Source: IDS-8 sp035304285
Lineage (GTDB): Bacteria > Pseudomonadota > Gammaproteobacteria > Steroidobacterales > Woeseiaceae
Assembly: GCA_035304285.1 (NCBI GenBank)
Contig: DATGQI010000087.1
Coordinates: 1 to 7,350, forward strand
Reading direction: 5' to 3'
Length of the DNA stretch: 7,350 bases
The notes beneath the pieces were generated by a model that worked only from the letters and a program-made list of their open reading frames with translations, was not told where the DNA came from and searched no databases. The position numbers and the translations under genes were made by a program. Every line of letters begins with the position of its first letter. Position 1 is the stretch's first letter. Shown here piece after piece: positions 1-6,781 of the stretch.

Positions 1-879
1 GGCATGGCTTTTCATCCGGACTTCAGCACGAACGGCGAGGTCTACCTGTCATACACGCGCACGATCGCAGGCCTCGAGTCGGTTGTCTCCCGTTTCCTGA
101 TCGACCCTGCGGCCGGTGCGCTCGACGAGTCCTCGGAGGAGGTTCTCCTGACCGTGCCCCAGTTCGCGGGCAACCACAACGGAGGCAACCTTGCCTTCGG
201 CCCGGATGGTTTCCTGTACGCAGGCTTCGGCGACGGCGGAGGCAGCGGAGATCCCCAGGACAACGGCCAGGACACGACCAACCTGCTCGCCACCATCACG
301 AGAATCGATGTGAACGGTGCCCCATCGTACGGAATACCGCCCGAGAACCCGTTTGCCGGAAATACGGAATGCCCGCAGGGCACGGGAACCGCCGACTGCC
401 CCGAGATTTTTGCATGGGGCTTCCGTAACCCCTGGCGCTTCAGCTTCGATCGGGAGACGGGTGATCTCTGGGTTGGTGATGTCGGGCAAAGCAGCTGGGA
501 GGAAGTCAACCGCGTGCAGGTGAGCGAAAACTACGGATGGAGCCAGCGCGAGGGCGCGCACTGCTTCGACCCGCCGACCGGCTGCTCTACGGACAATGTC
601 GATCCCATTACCGAGTATTCCCACGACCTGGGCGACTCCGTCACCGGCGGGTACGTCTATCGCGGAAGCGACATTCCCGACCTCGAGGGGTTCTACCTGT
701 TTGGCGATTTCGGTTCGGGCCGGATCTGGGCCGTCGCAGCCGACAGCGAGCAGGGTGCAGAGCCGGAAGAACTCGTCGATACGAACCTGAACATTGCCTC
801 GTTCGCGGAAAGCAACGAGGGAGAGCTTTACGTGATCGACATCACCTCCGGGACGCTTCACCGCATCGTTGCTCCCTAA
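1..879 (+). CDS. PQQ-dependent sugar dehydrogenase (GSDH family), 5'-truncated by window edge
   Basis: This family oxidises aldose sugars or related polyols with pyrroloquinoline quinone, normally in the periplasm. The frame is open from base 1 (a Gly codon precedes the first visible Met), and GMAFHPDF matches an internal family motif, so the true start, any signal peptide and the first blades lie outside the window. Seen, counting from Met at base 4: the beta-propeller motif NHNGGNLAFGPDG, whose His58 corresponds by motif to the catalytic base of soluble glucose dehydrogenase; GDGGGSGDP; TRIDV; WGFRNPWRFSFD, with an Arg expected to contact PQQ; GDVGQSSWEEVN; YGWSQREG; and GGYVYRG followed by GDFGSGRIW. 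The protein ends at TAA 877-879. The substrate cannot be told: many relatives are annotated as glucose/sorbosone dehydrogenases without biochemical proof. No clear terminator follows. The fold and family are secure, the sugar is not. Confidence 0.93.
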   Translation, partial: GMAFHPDFSTNGEVYLSYTRTIAGLESVVSRFLIDPAAGALDESSEEVLLTVPQFAGNHNGGNLAFGPDGFLYAGFGDGGGSGDPQDNGQDTTNLLATITRIDVNGAPSYGIPPENPFAGNTECPQGTGTADCPEIFAWGFRNPWRFSFDRETGDLWVGDVGQSSWEEVNRVQVSENYGWSQREGAHCFDPPTGCSTDNVDPITEYSHDLGDSVTGGYVYRGSDIPDLEGFYLFGDFGSGRIWAVAADSEQGAEPEELVDTNLNIASFAESNEGELYVIDITSGTLHRIVAP

Positions 880-973
880 GAATCATCGCCAAGAGTCGTC
901 GCTGAACACGTTCGCCATTTCACTTGATGGAGCCTCGCGCCGCCACTCCGTGCGTATGCCTCGGCGATTTCGA

Positions 974-979
974 TAGAAT
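974..979 (+). promoter_or_regulatory. Possible -10 element upstream of fhs
   Basis: TAGAAT matches the sigma-70 -10 consensus at five of six positions and lies about 75 bases before the fhs start, in the 174-base gap after the dehydrogenase gene. No good -35 hexamer is seen at 16-18 bases upstream, so this is only a candidate. Between it and fhs there is a 6-bp GC stem (1014-1019 with 1022-1027, 2-base loop), too small to call a terminator or riboswitch. Confidence 0.3.
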
Positions 980-1041
980 CCCCGCCAACCATGGAACGGG
1001 TGCCTGGCCTTTGCGGCGCCCGCGCCGAACTGCATCCGGAT

Positions 1042-1045
1042 GGAG
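1042..1045 (+). promoter_or_regulatory. Ribosome binding site of fhs
   Basis: GGAG lies eight bases before ATG 1054 and supports this start. The N-terminal sequence that follows (MTAKTDLEIAQEA) resembles the usual beginning of formate--tetrahydrofolate ligases. Confidence 0.7.
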
Positions 1046-1053
1046 CCTGATCA

Positions 1054-2730
1054 ATGACAGCGAAAACGGACCTCGAAATCGCGCAAGAAGCAAAGCTGCT
1101 GCCCATCGAGGAGATTGGCAAGAAGCTCGGCCTGTCGTCGGATCTCCTCATCCCGTACGGACGCGACAAGGCAAAGATCGACTATCCGGCCCTCGATAAT
1201 TTCGAAGGTCGTCCCGAGGGCAAGCTGATTCTCGTTACCGCGGTTTCGCCGACTCCGGCCGGGGAGGGGAAGACGACCACGACCGTCGGTCTCGGCGATG
1301 CACTCCATGCTATCGGCAAGAATGCGGCCATTTGCCTGCGCGAGCCGAGCCTCGGTCCCTGTTTCGGCATGAAAGGTGGCGCCGCCGGCGGCGGTTACGC
1401 GCAGGTCGTTCCCATGACCGACATCAACCTGCACTTCACGGGCGACTTTCACGCGATCGGCGCGGCGCATAACCTTCTGGCAGCCCTCGTGGACAACCAC
1501 ATCCACTGGGAGAACGAGCTTGGGATCGATCCGCGGCGAGTCACCTGGAACCGCGTCGTAGATATGAATGACCGGGCTTTGCGGAACATCGTCGTCGGCC
1601 TTGGCGGCACGCCCCACGGCGTGCCGCGAGAGAGCGGCTTTGACATCACCGTTGCGTCTGAGGTGATGGCCATCTTCTGCCTCGCGTCCGACCTCGCAGA
1701 CCTGGAGCGGCGCCTGGCCAACATCGTCGTCGCACATACCTTCGACCTCAAGCCTGTCACTGTTCGCGATCTCGACGCGCAGGGCGCCATGATGGCGCTG
1801 CTGCGGGACGCCTTCCGCCCGAACCTCGTGCAGACGATGGAAAACACACCGGCGCTCATGCACGGCGGGCCGTTCGCCAATATCGCCCATGGCTGCAACT
1901 CGGTGATGGCGACGAAGACTGCCCTGAAGCTTGCAGACTATGTCGTGACGGAAGCCGGTTTCGGCGCCGACCTCGGCGCCGAGAAGTTTTTCGACATCAA
2001 ATGCAGGAAGGCACACCTGAAGCCATCGGCGGTGGTGCTGGTCGCAACGGTAAGAGCGCTGAAGATGCACGGCGGCGTAGCGAAGGAGAACCTTACGGGC
2101 GAAAACGCGAAGGCTGTTCGTAAAGGTTGCGAGAACCTCGGCCAGCACCTTCGCAACCTCGGGCATTTCGGTGTGCCGATTGCGGTGGCGATCAATCACT
2201 TCACCACCGATACCGAGACGGAACTCGCTGTCATCAGGAGCTACTGCGAGGAATACGGCGTCGAGGTCCACCTCTGCCGGCACTGGGCGGAAGGAGGTCA
2301 GGGCGCTGCCGGGCTTGCCCGGCACGTGGCGGAACTTGTCGATGGACACCCGCCGCAGTTCCATACGCTTTACGATGACAATATGTCGTTATGGGAAAAG
2401 GCCCGTCACGTGGCCCGCACGATGTACGGCGCGGACGATCTGATAGCCGACAAGAAGGTGCGCGACCAGTTCGCGAGGTTCCAGAAAGACGGTTACGGCA
2501 AGTACCCGGTGTGCATGGCGAAGACGCAGTACTCCTTCTCTACGGACCCGAACTTGCTCGGCGCTCCCAAAGGACACGTGGTGCCGGTGCGGGAAATACG
2601 CCTGGCTGCCGGGGCTGAATTCGTCGTCGTCGTATGTGGAGCGATCATGACCATGCCGGGGCTGCCGAGGAAGCCCGCGGCAGCCGGGATGAGGGTCAAC
2701 GCCAAAGGCCGGATTGAGGGCTTGTTCTAG
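1054..2730 (+). CDS. fhs: Formate--tetrahydrofolate ligase (10-formyl-THF synthetase)
   Basis: The enzyme joins formate to tetrahydrofolate at the cost of ATP, giving 10-formyl-THF for purine and formyl-Met-tRNA synthesis. It is cytosolic and known as a homotetramer. The 558-residue length is normal for the bacterial monofunctional enzyme. Seen: the ATP-binding loop TPAGEGKTT (about residues 67-75); the family signature GMKGGAAGGGYAQV (105-118), followed by VPMTDINLHFTGDFHAIGAA; and the second signature VATVRALKMHGG (330-341). The C-terminus carries the expected KTQYSFSTDPNLLGAP and GAIMTMPGLPRKPAA. The ATG has a good GGAG site. The gene appears to be transcribed alone; no folD or other folate gene is in the window. 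Its TAG stop is the right part of a CTAG shared with the convergent gene on the other strand. No truncation or missing motif is seen. Confidence 0.98.
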   Translation: MTAKTDLEIAQEAKLLPIEEIGKKLGLSSDLLIPYGRDKAKIDYPALDNFEGRPEGKLILVTAVSPTPAGEGKTTTTVGLGDALHAIGKNAAICLREPSLGPCFGMKGGAAGGGYAQVVPMTDINLHFTGDFHAIGAAHNLLAALVDNHIHWENELGIDPRRVTWNRVVDMNDRALRNIVVGLGGTPHGVPRESGFDITVASEVMAIFCLASDLADLERRLANIVVAHTFDLKPVTVRDLDAQGAMMALLRDAFRPNLVQTMENTPALMHGGPFANIAHGCNSVMATKTALKLADYVVTEAGFGADLGAEKFFDIKCRKAHLKPSAVVLVATVRALKMHGGVAKENLTGENAKAVRKGCENLGQHLRNLGHFGVPIAVAINHFTTDTETELAVIRSYCEEYGVEVHLCRHWAEGGQGAAGLARHVAELVDGHPPQFHTLYDDNMSLWEKARHVARTMYGADDLIADKKVRDQFARFQKDGYGKYPVCMAKTQYSFSTDPNLLGAPKGHVVPVREIRLAAGAEFVVVVCGAIMTMPGLPRKPAAAGMRVNAKGRIEGLF

Positions 2731-3221
2731 CCCGGACTATTCCCGAATAGTCCGGGCTGGACAGCCTGGCGGTCCTGCGCTGCGTTCGCTCGTTCTCGTG
2801 GCGCGAGGTCCGGAAGCAGAAAGACCCGCCTGGCATCCGGGGAATCGAGGCGATCCCTGGAGTAATAACGCCGTAGCAGGGCCGAACCATCGAACAAGTC
2901 CCTGTTAACTTTCTTGAAGCTCTGCCAGTCGCCGTTTGGACAGGCGGCCCGCCGTTCCGCAATCACGATCAGGAAAAACCAGCTGATAGTTTCGTGATAC
3001 TTGTCGTTCGCGCCGAGCCGGGTCGTCAGTGAACGCAGCGCCGAGGTGAATCTTGCTATCGCGATGGCGGCGGGATACCGGTGGAGGTACGACCAGGCGA
3101 CGCGAACGTGTGCCTCGTGATCGAAGCTCCCCGGATCGGTTTCGCCGGCTTCGAACAGGCGCACTTCTTCCACAGGATCGCATTCCGAATTGTCGAAGCA
3201 CTGTTCCTGTGTAGCACTCAT
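2727..3221 (-). CDS. Conserved hypothetical protein (FDHEAH...KYHET type)
   Basis: The function is unknown. The 164-residue soluble protein resembles a conserved bacterial hypothetical family that I recognise by pattern but cannot name. Its features are FDHEAHVRVAW (33-43), a central helix-rich stretch, KYHETISWFFL (74-84), WQSFKK (99-104), LLRRYYS (115-121) and FLLPD (134-138). The histidines at 35, 38 and 76 look like conserved positions and might bind a metal or substrate (inference). No signal peptide or membrane segment is evident. The ATG start at 3221 overlaps the TGA of the upstream RHH gene as ATGA and has a GAGAGG site (3229-3234) seven bases away, so the pair should be translationally coupled. 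Residues after about 139 look like a non-conserved tail, and the last ten or so are encoded by the palindrome at the fhs junction. The TAG stop shares CTAG with fhs. Confidence 0.8.
   Translation of the reverse strand: MSATQEQCFDNSECDPVEEVRLFEAGETDPGSFDHEAHVRVAWSYLHRYPAAIAIARFTSALRSLTTRLGANDKYHETISWFFLIVIAERRAACPNGDWQSFKKVNRDLFDGSALLRRYYSRDRLDSPDARRVFLLPDLAPRERANAAQDRQAVQPGLFGNSPG
2729..2758. terminator. Perfect 14-bp inverted repeat at a convergent gene junction; probable bidirectional terminator
   Basis: AGCCCGGACTATTC (2729-2742) and GAATAGTCCGGGCT (2745-2758) are exact reverse complements separated by CC. The stem starts inside the stop codons of both fhs (+) and the 164-residue gene (-), so it is well placed to end transcription from both sides. 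Neither strand has a T-run after the stem, so it is not a classical intrinsic terminator. It could instead be a 3'-end stabilising hairpin or a dispersed palindromic repeat. Confidence 0.6.
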
Positions 3222-3472
3222 GATGCGTCCTCTCGCAGGGTGTGGCTATCCGCGGAAGTGAGCGAGCAGTTGTAGACCTTCTTCAGCTCCTTGATGGTCT
3301 TCAGGGTTGCGCCCGAGAACGGAGCCTTCCCCTCGAAGCTGTGCAACACGATGCCTTCGAGGAGGTCGCCGAGCGACATGTCGCAATATTCGGCGAGACC
3401 TTTGAGGACCTTCAGAAGGGACTTCTCCAGGCGCACCCCGGTCTGGATGCGTTCCACGGTTTTCTGCGTCAC
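3218..3472 (-). CDS. Ribbon-helix-helix (Arc/CopG-like) protein, probable autoregulator
   Basis: This 84-residue protein has the layout of a ribbon-helix-helix DNA-binding dimer. ERIQTGVRL (7-15) would be the DNA-contacting beta strand, EKSLLKVLKGLAEYC (16-30) helix 1, a DMS turn, then LGDLLEGIVLHSFEG (34-48) helix 2. A charged C-terminal extension (49-84) could hold a partner. It begins at GTG 3472, with GGAGG (3477-3481) only four bases upstream; no in-frame ATG offers a better start. Its end overlaps the next gene by ATGA. The region before it carries an 11-bp direct repeat overlapping a plausible -10, which fits autorepression. The arrangement resembles a type II antitoxin-first operon, but the downstream protein matches no toxin family I know, so that role is unproven. 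DNA binding is inferred from the fold pattern only. Confidence 0.7.
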   Translation of the reverse strand: MTQKTVERIQTGVRLEKSLLKVLKGLAEYCDMSLGDLLEGIVLHSFEGKAPFSGATLKTIKELKKVYNCSLTSADSHTLREDAS

Positions 3473-3484
3473 GGCGCCTCCGGT

Positions 3485-3511
3485 TATCTTGGTACCATGG
3501 TATCTTAGTAC
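3485..3511. promoter_or_regulatory. Tandem-repeat operator over the promoter of the RHH gene
   Basis: TATCTTGGTAC (3485-3495) is repeated as TATCTTAGTAC (3501-3511), 10 of 11 identical with a 16-bp period. Between and within the copies lies the perfect palindrome TACCATGGTA (3493-3502). On the minus strand the second copy covers TAAGAT (3507-3502), a 4/6 -10 match, with TGGACG (3531-3526) 18 bases upstream as a 4/6 -35. Repeated short sites at such spacing are typical of RHH repressor operators, and the site lies just upstream of an RHH gene. Confidence 0.6.
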
Positions 3512-3547
3512 AAAGTTAACTCCGACGTCCAGAGTCTGAAAGGCGTC

Positions 3548-3964
3548 CTATTCTTCTATGCGTCCCCGGGACTCCTTTAGCCGTCCCCGCCGCACCTTCT
3601 CCTCGATACGTTTCCTGCGAGCCGCTTCGCTGGGCTTCGTCGGCACCCGCTTTTTACGCGTCCGGGTCGCGGAGCGAATGACTTCCCCGAGGCGCGCGAG
3701 CGCGTCATCCCGGTTCTTCGCCTGGCTGCGGAACCTTTGCGCCTTGATGACGACCACCCCGTGCTCGGTGATGCGGCGGTCCGGAGATTCCAGCAAGCGG
3801 CGCTTGATTTCGTCCGTCAGGACCTCCGATGCCTGGCTGTCGAACCTGAGATGCACGGCGGTGGCTACCTTGTTGACGTTTTGCCCGCCGGCGCCCTGTG
3901 CACGCACCGCGTGGATCTCGATCTCGTGCTCCGGGATTTCTATATCGGGGGAGATTCGCAGCAT
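3548..3964 (-). CDS. arfB: Peptidyl-tRNA hydrolase ArfB (YaeJ), ribosome rescue factor
   Basis: ArfB releases nascent peptides from ribosomes stalled without a stop codon. Its GGQ domain hydrolyses peptidyl-tRNA, while its basic tail sits in the empty mRNA channel. From ATG 3964 the protein is 138 residues, close to E. coli ArfB (140). The N-terminus MLRISPDIEIPEHEIEI aligns with the family start, and RAQGAGGQNVNK places GGQ at 26-28, the same numbers as in E. coli. IKAQRFRSQ (74-82) is also characteristic. The tail from about 100 is rich in Lys/Arg (RTRKKR, RRKRIEEKVRR), as needed for function. The frame is open upstream to a TTG at 4015, but those 17 residues have no family counterpart. No strong Shine-Dalgarno precedes ATG 3964. 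The gene diverges from the MFS gene and is followed, 75 bases on, by the RHH pair, which seems to have its own promoter. Confidence 0.95.
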   Translation of the reverse strand: MLRISPDIEIPEHEIEIHAVRAQGAGGQNVNKVATAVHLRFDSQASEVLTDEIKRRLLESPDRRITEHGVVVIKAQRFRSQAKNRDDALARLGEVIRSATRTRKKRVPTKPSEAARRKRIEEKVRRGRLKESRGRIEE

Positions 3965-4028
3965 TGGGTGAACTCGCGACGACTGTGTGAGAATGCCTGG
4001 CCTCGCCGTGAGCAAGACCTAGACATAC

Positions 4029-5216
4029 ATGTGGAACATCTTACTACTCGCGATCTGCCAGCTGATATCGGCGACAGGATCGATCGTGATAGTGACCCTT
4101 GGCGGGATCATCGGCGCCCGGCTCGCATCCAACCCGGGACTCGCGACCCTGCCAATCTCGATCATGGTAGTCACTGTCGCATCGACTACGATCCCGGCCA
4201 CTATGCTGATGCGCGCGATCGGGCGCCGCCGCGGGTTCATGCTCGCGTCGCTGTCGGCCGCGACGGCGGTGATGTTGGCCATAAACGCCCTTGCGGCTGA
4301 GAGCTTCACCTGGTTCATGGCAGCTGCCGCGCTCTTCGGCGTGAATCTCGCCTTCACCCAGCAATACCGGTACGCGGCGGCCGAGAGCGTGGAGCCGGGT
4401 CTCGCGCCGCGTGCGATTTCGCTCGTCCTGCTCGGAGCGATCGGCGGCGCGCTCATCGGGCCGGAGCTGATCAGGTTCGGACAGCACCTCGTCGCGAGCG
4501 TCGAATTCGCCGGCACGTTGGCCGTGCTGGTTGCGCTCTACGCCGTCCAGTCGATGCTGTTCCTGCTCTTGCGGCCGCTGCGCGGCGAGCATGAGGACAG
4601 CCGGGCAGTGCCCGGACGCCAGCTTTCCGAAATCGTGCGTCAGCCCGTGTTCATCGTGGCGGTGCTGGGTGGAACGACTGCATATGGCGTTATGACGCTG
4701 ATCATGACCGCGACGCCGCTCAGCATGCACATTAATGACGGATACTCCGTCGAGCAGACGGCGCACGTGATACGCACTCACGTGCTGGCGATGTACCTGC
4801 CTTCGCTGTTCACGGGTTTCCTGATCGAACGGCTCGGCATTGGACGGTTGATGACCTCCGGCGCGGTCACTCTGCTGGTCGCCTGCATCATCGGCCTGCA
4901 GGGCCAGTCGGTCATGCACTACACGTTTGCACTGGTATTGCTCGGGATTGGATGGAATTTTCTCTACGTCGGCGGTACCTCGATGCTGACGCTGACTTAT
5001 TCCATGTCCGAACGTTTCAAAGCACAGGCAGTAAACGAGTTCAGCGTCTTCGGTACTTCCGCGACCGCATCGCTGCTGGCCGGAACGGTAATGTATCTGT
5101 ATGGGTGGAGCACGCTGATCTTACTGCCCTTGCCCTTGCTGTTCCTGATATTGACCGGCTTGTACATCGTGCGGCGCGACTCCAGGGTGCGCCGCCTTTC
5201 ACCGGCCGGCAGGTAA
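4029..5216 (+). CDS. Major facilitator superfamily (MFS) transporter
   Basis: This 395-residue inner-membrane protein has about twelve hydrophobic segments: roughly 4-24, 38-60, 70-88, 92-110, 130-150, 163-180, 205-230, 255-270, 280-297, 300-320, 338-357 and 360-380. The basic loop MRAIGRRRGF after segment 2 is a degenerate MFS motif A. A hydrophilic linker around 185-200 (RGEHEDSRAVPGR) separates the two halves. An in-frame TAG at 4020-4022 makes ATG 4029 the earliest ATG start; the Shine-Dalgarno is weak. The gene is divergent from arfB with about 64 bases between starts, where no convincing promoter stands out. Thirteen bases separate it from the FAD oxidoreductase gene, so the two are probably co-transcribed and may share a substrate. 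The transported compound cannot be deduced. Confidence 0.9.
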   Translation: MWNILLLAICQLISATGSIVIVTLGGIIGARLASNPGLATLPISIMVVTVASTTIPATMLMRAIGRRRGFMLASLSAATAVMLAINALAAESFTWFMAAAALFGVNLAFTQQYRYAAAESVEPGLAPRAISLVLLGAIGGALIGPELIRFGQHLVASVEFAGTLAVLVALYAVQSMLFLLLRPLRGEHEDSRAVPGRQLSEIVRQPVFIVAVLGGTTAYGVMTLIMTATPLSMHINDGYSVEQTAHVIRTHVLAMYLPSLFTGFLIERLGIGRLMTSGAVTLLVACIIGLQGQSVMHYTFALVLLGIGWNFLYVGGTSMLTLTYSMSERFKAQAVNEFSVFGTSATASLLAGTVMYLYGWSTLILLPLPLLFLILTGLYIVRRDSRVRRLSPAGR

Positions 5217-5229
5217 GCCGGAACGCCGA

Positions 5230-6591
5230 ATGCGCAGCAAGTTTATTTATCACGGCGACATGTACCGCTTCGAGGTACCGCAGCAATCGTATTGGGAAGC
5301 AGCTCCCGCTGGTACTTCGCTGGCGGCAGCGCCGCTTTCGGCGGACGATCGATGTGACGTCGCGATCATCGGCGGCGGATATACCGGGGTGAGCGCCGCT
5401 TATCATCTTGCCAGGGATCACGGCATCGTCGCACGCGTACTGGAGGCGGGCCATATCGGCTGGGGCGCCTCCGGCCGGAATGCCGGTTTCTGCGGAATTG
5501 GCGGGACCTCGCTGTCGCTCAGGCAGATGCTCGAAAAGCACGGCCTCGAGGAGACGCGGCGCTTCTATCACTCGCAGGTGGACGCTGTAGAACTCGTGCG
5601 ACAGATACTTGCCGACGAGTCGATAAACGCGGATGCCCGCGGTGAAGTGGAACTCGAGGTTGCGCCGTCTGCGAAAGCGTACGCCGGGTTGATGGAGCAT
5701 GCGACGCAGCAACGTAAACTGCTCGGGCTGGATAGCCGCGTCCTCTCGGCCGCCGAATTTCGGGAACGCTATTTCGACTCGGCGGAGCTGCATGGTGCCG
5801 TGGTCCAGCGTCCCGCATTTTCCCTGCACCCGCTGCGCTACCTGGTTGGGCTCGCCGCTGCCGCCGAGCGACGTGGCGCAATCCTGCACCCGCACAGCGA
5901 AGTACTGGAATGGACGAAGGACGGCTCCGACCATGTCCTGGCGACCCGCGGCGGAACGCTGCGAGCGCGCAGTGTCTTGTTCGCCACCAACGGCTTCATG
6001 CCCGAGCATTTGCACAATGCTTTTTACGGGCGCCCGTTGCCGATGATCAGTGCAATCGTCGTCACCCGGCCGCTGACGACGGAAGAACTGGCGGCGCAGG
6101 GGTGGAAGACGACGGAACAGGCCATTACCTCCCGGCGAATCCTGAATTACTACCGCTTGCTTCCGGACAATCGTTTGCTTTTCGGTGGCAGGGGACACGC
6201 CACGGGGAGCAATGCTGGCGCAACGAAAACCTTTGCCACGCTTTCGCGCCGGATCGGGGAAATCTGGCCACACTTCAGGGATGTCCCGATCGAGTATCGC
6301 TGGCATGGCCTCATTTGCATCACGATGCGCCTTACCCCGGCCATCGGCAGGCTGTCCGACGACAGTTCAGTGCTGTTCGCGTACGGTTACCACGGCAACG
6401 GAGTCAATACCGCCACATGGAGCGGCAAGCAGCTTGCCGACGCCGTTGCCGGCGCAGGCAACGATCGCTTGTCGAACCCGCTACCCGCGATGGTTCAGGG
6501 GCTCTCGCCGCGATTTCCGTTCGCGCGTCTTCGGCTACGCTACCTGCAGGCGCGACTGGCGATGTTTCGCTTGCAGGATGCGCTGGACTGA
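5230..6591 (+). CDS. FAD-dependent oxidoreductase, DAO family (gamma-glutamylputrescine oxidase-like)
   Basis: The family oxidises C-N bonds of amines or amino acids using FAD. The 453 residues show an N-terminal QQSYWEAAPAG segment common in PuuB-like proteins, then the Rossmann dinucleotide site DVAIIGGGYTGVSAAYHLA (GGGYTG at 48-53) with Glu72 (VLEAG) placed to bind the adenosine ribose. The flavin-contact motif GWGASGRNAGF spans about 77-87. Near the C-terminus, RLTPAIGRL and FAYGYHGNGVNTATWSGK form the second flavin-binding segment. No signal peptide is seen, so it is likely cytosolic or membrane-associated. ATG 5230 follows the MFS stop by 13 bases, with only a weak GGA-type site; ATG 5260 (MYRFEVPQQ) is an equally possible start. 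The substrate is unknown: amines, amino acids such as glycine derivatives, or gamma-glutamyl amines are candidates. No puu genes or glutamine synthetase-like genes are nearby. Confidence 0.88.
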   Translation: MRSKFIYHGDMYRFEVPQQSYWEAAPAGTSLAAAPLSADDRCDVAIIGGGYTGVSAAYHLARDHGIVARVLEAGHIGWGASGRNAGFCGIGGTSLSLRQMLEKHGLEETRRFYHSQVDAVELVRQILADESINADARGEVELEVAPSAKAYAGLMEHATQQRKLLGLDSRVLSAAEFRERYFDSAELHGAVVQRPAFSLHPLRYLVGLAAAAERRGAILHPHSEVLEWTKDGSDHVLATRGGTLRARSVLFATNGFMPEHLHNAFYGRPLPMISAIVVTRPLTTEELAAQGWKTTEQAITSRRILNYYRLLPDNRLLFGGRGHATGSNAGATKTFATLSRRIGEIWPHFRDVPIEYRWHGLICITMRLTPAIGRLSDDSSVLFAYGYHGNGVNTATWSGKQLADAVAGAGNDRLSNPLPAMVQGLSPRFPFARLRLRYLQARLAMFRLQDALD

Positions 6592-6728
6592 AGCGAGAGA
6601 GTTCGCTGCAACCACTTCGGCGCACGTAGAGCGTCTGAACCACAGGTTACGACAGCCAGTCGAGCCTTTCCTGCTCCTTTACCGATTTTTGCGTGTCGCT
6701 GCGGGCGGGCGGAAAACCTACGGTCACC

Positions 6729-6745
6729 TTGCGCAGGATGCGCAA
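6729..6745 (+). promoter_or_regulatory. Short inverted repeat in the leader of the double-glycine peptide gene
   Basis: TTGCGCA (6729-6735) and TGCGCAA (6739-6745) are a perfect 7-bp inverted repeat around GGA, 36 bases before the peptide start. It may be an operator or an mRNA hairpin. The rest of the gap 6592-6781 holds no gene, and I see no convincing -35/-10 pair in it. Confidence 0.3.
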
Positions 6746-6768
6746 ACTTAATGACGACAAATCAATAT

Positions 6769-6773
6769 GGAGG
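6769..6773 (+). promoter_or_regulatory. Ribosome binding site fixing the peptide start at 6782
   Basis: GGAGG lies eight bases before ATG 6782. An upstream in-frame ATG at 6767 overlaps this site, so it cannot use it and has no site of its own. The start at 6782 gives a leader of canonical length. Confidence 0.8.
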
Positions 6774-6781
6774 TTGATGTC

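Noticed and set aside
49..861. A 270-codon minus-strand frame within the sugar dehydrogenase gene
   Set aside because: It is antisense to an unmistakable GSDH-family protein and shows no domain.
1051..2364. A 437-codon open frame on the minus strand inside fhs
   Set aside because: It is fully antisense to a secure fhs gene, has no recognisable domain, and long antisense frames are expected in GC-rich coding DNA.
3965..4015. TTG 4015 as the start of arfB
   Set aside because: The added 17 residues have no counterpart in ArfB proteins; ATG 3964 gives the family N-terminus and places GGQ at residues 26-28.
4044..4919. A 291-codon minus-strand frame within the MFS gene
   Set aside because: It is a His/Arg/Asp-rich shadow product opposite a plausible membrane protein.
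5041..6306. A 421-codon minus-strand frame across the MFS end and the oxidoreductase gene
   Set aside because: Its composition is Arg-rich and low in pattern, as in shadow frames, and both sense genes have clear family motifs.
6574..6743. CAGGATGCGC at 6574-6583 and again at 6734-6743
   Set aside because: This is a ten-base match with one copy inside coding sequence, no further extension and no third copy; most likely chance.
6767..6781. ATG 6767 as the start of the double-glycine peptide
   Set aside because: It overlaps the GGAGG site that serves ATG 6782, and it would add five residues before a leader that is already canonical.
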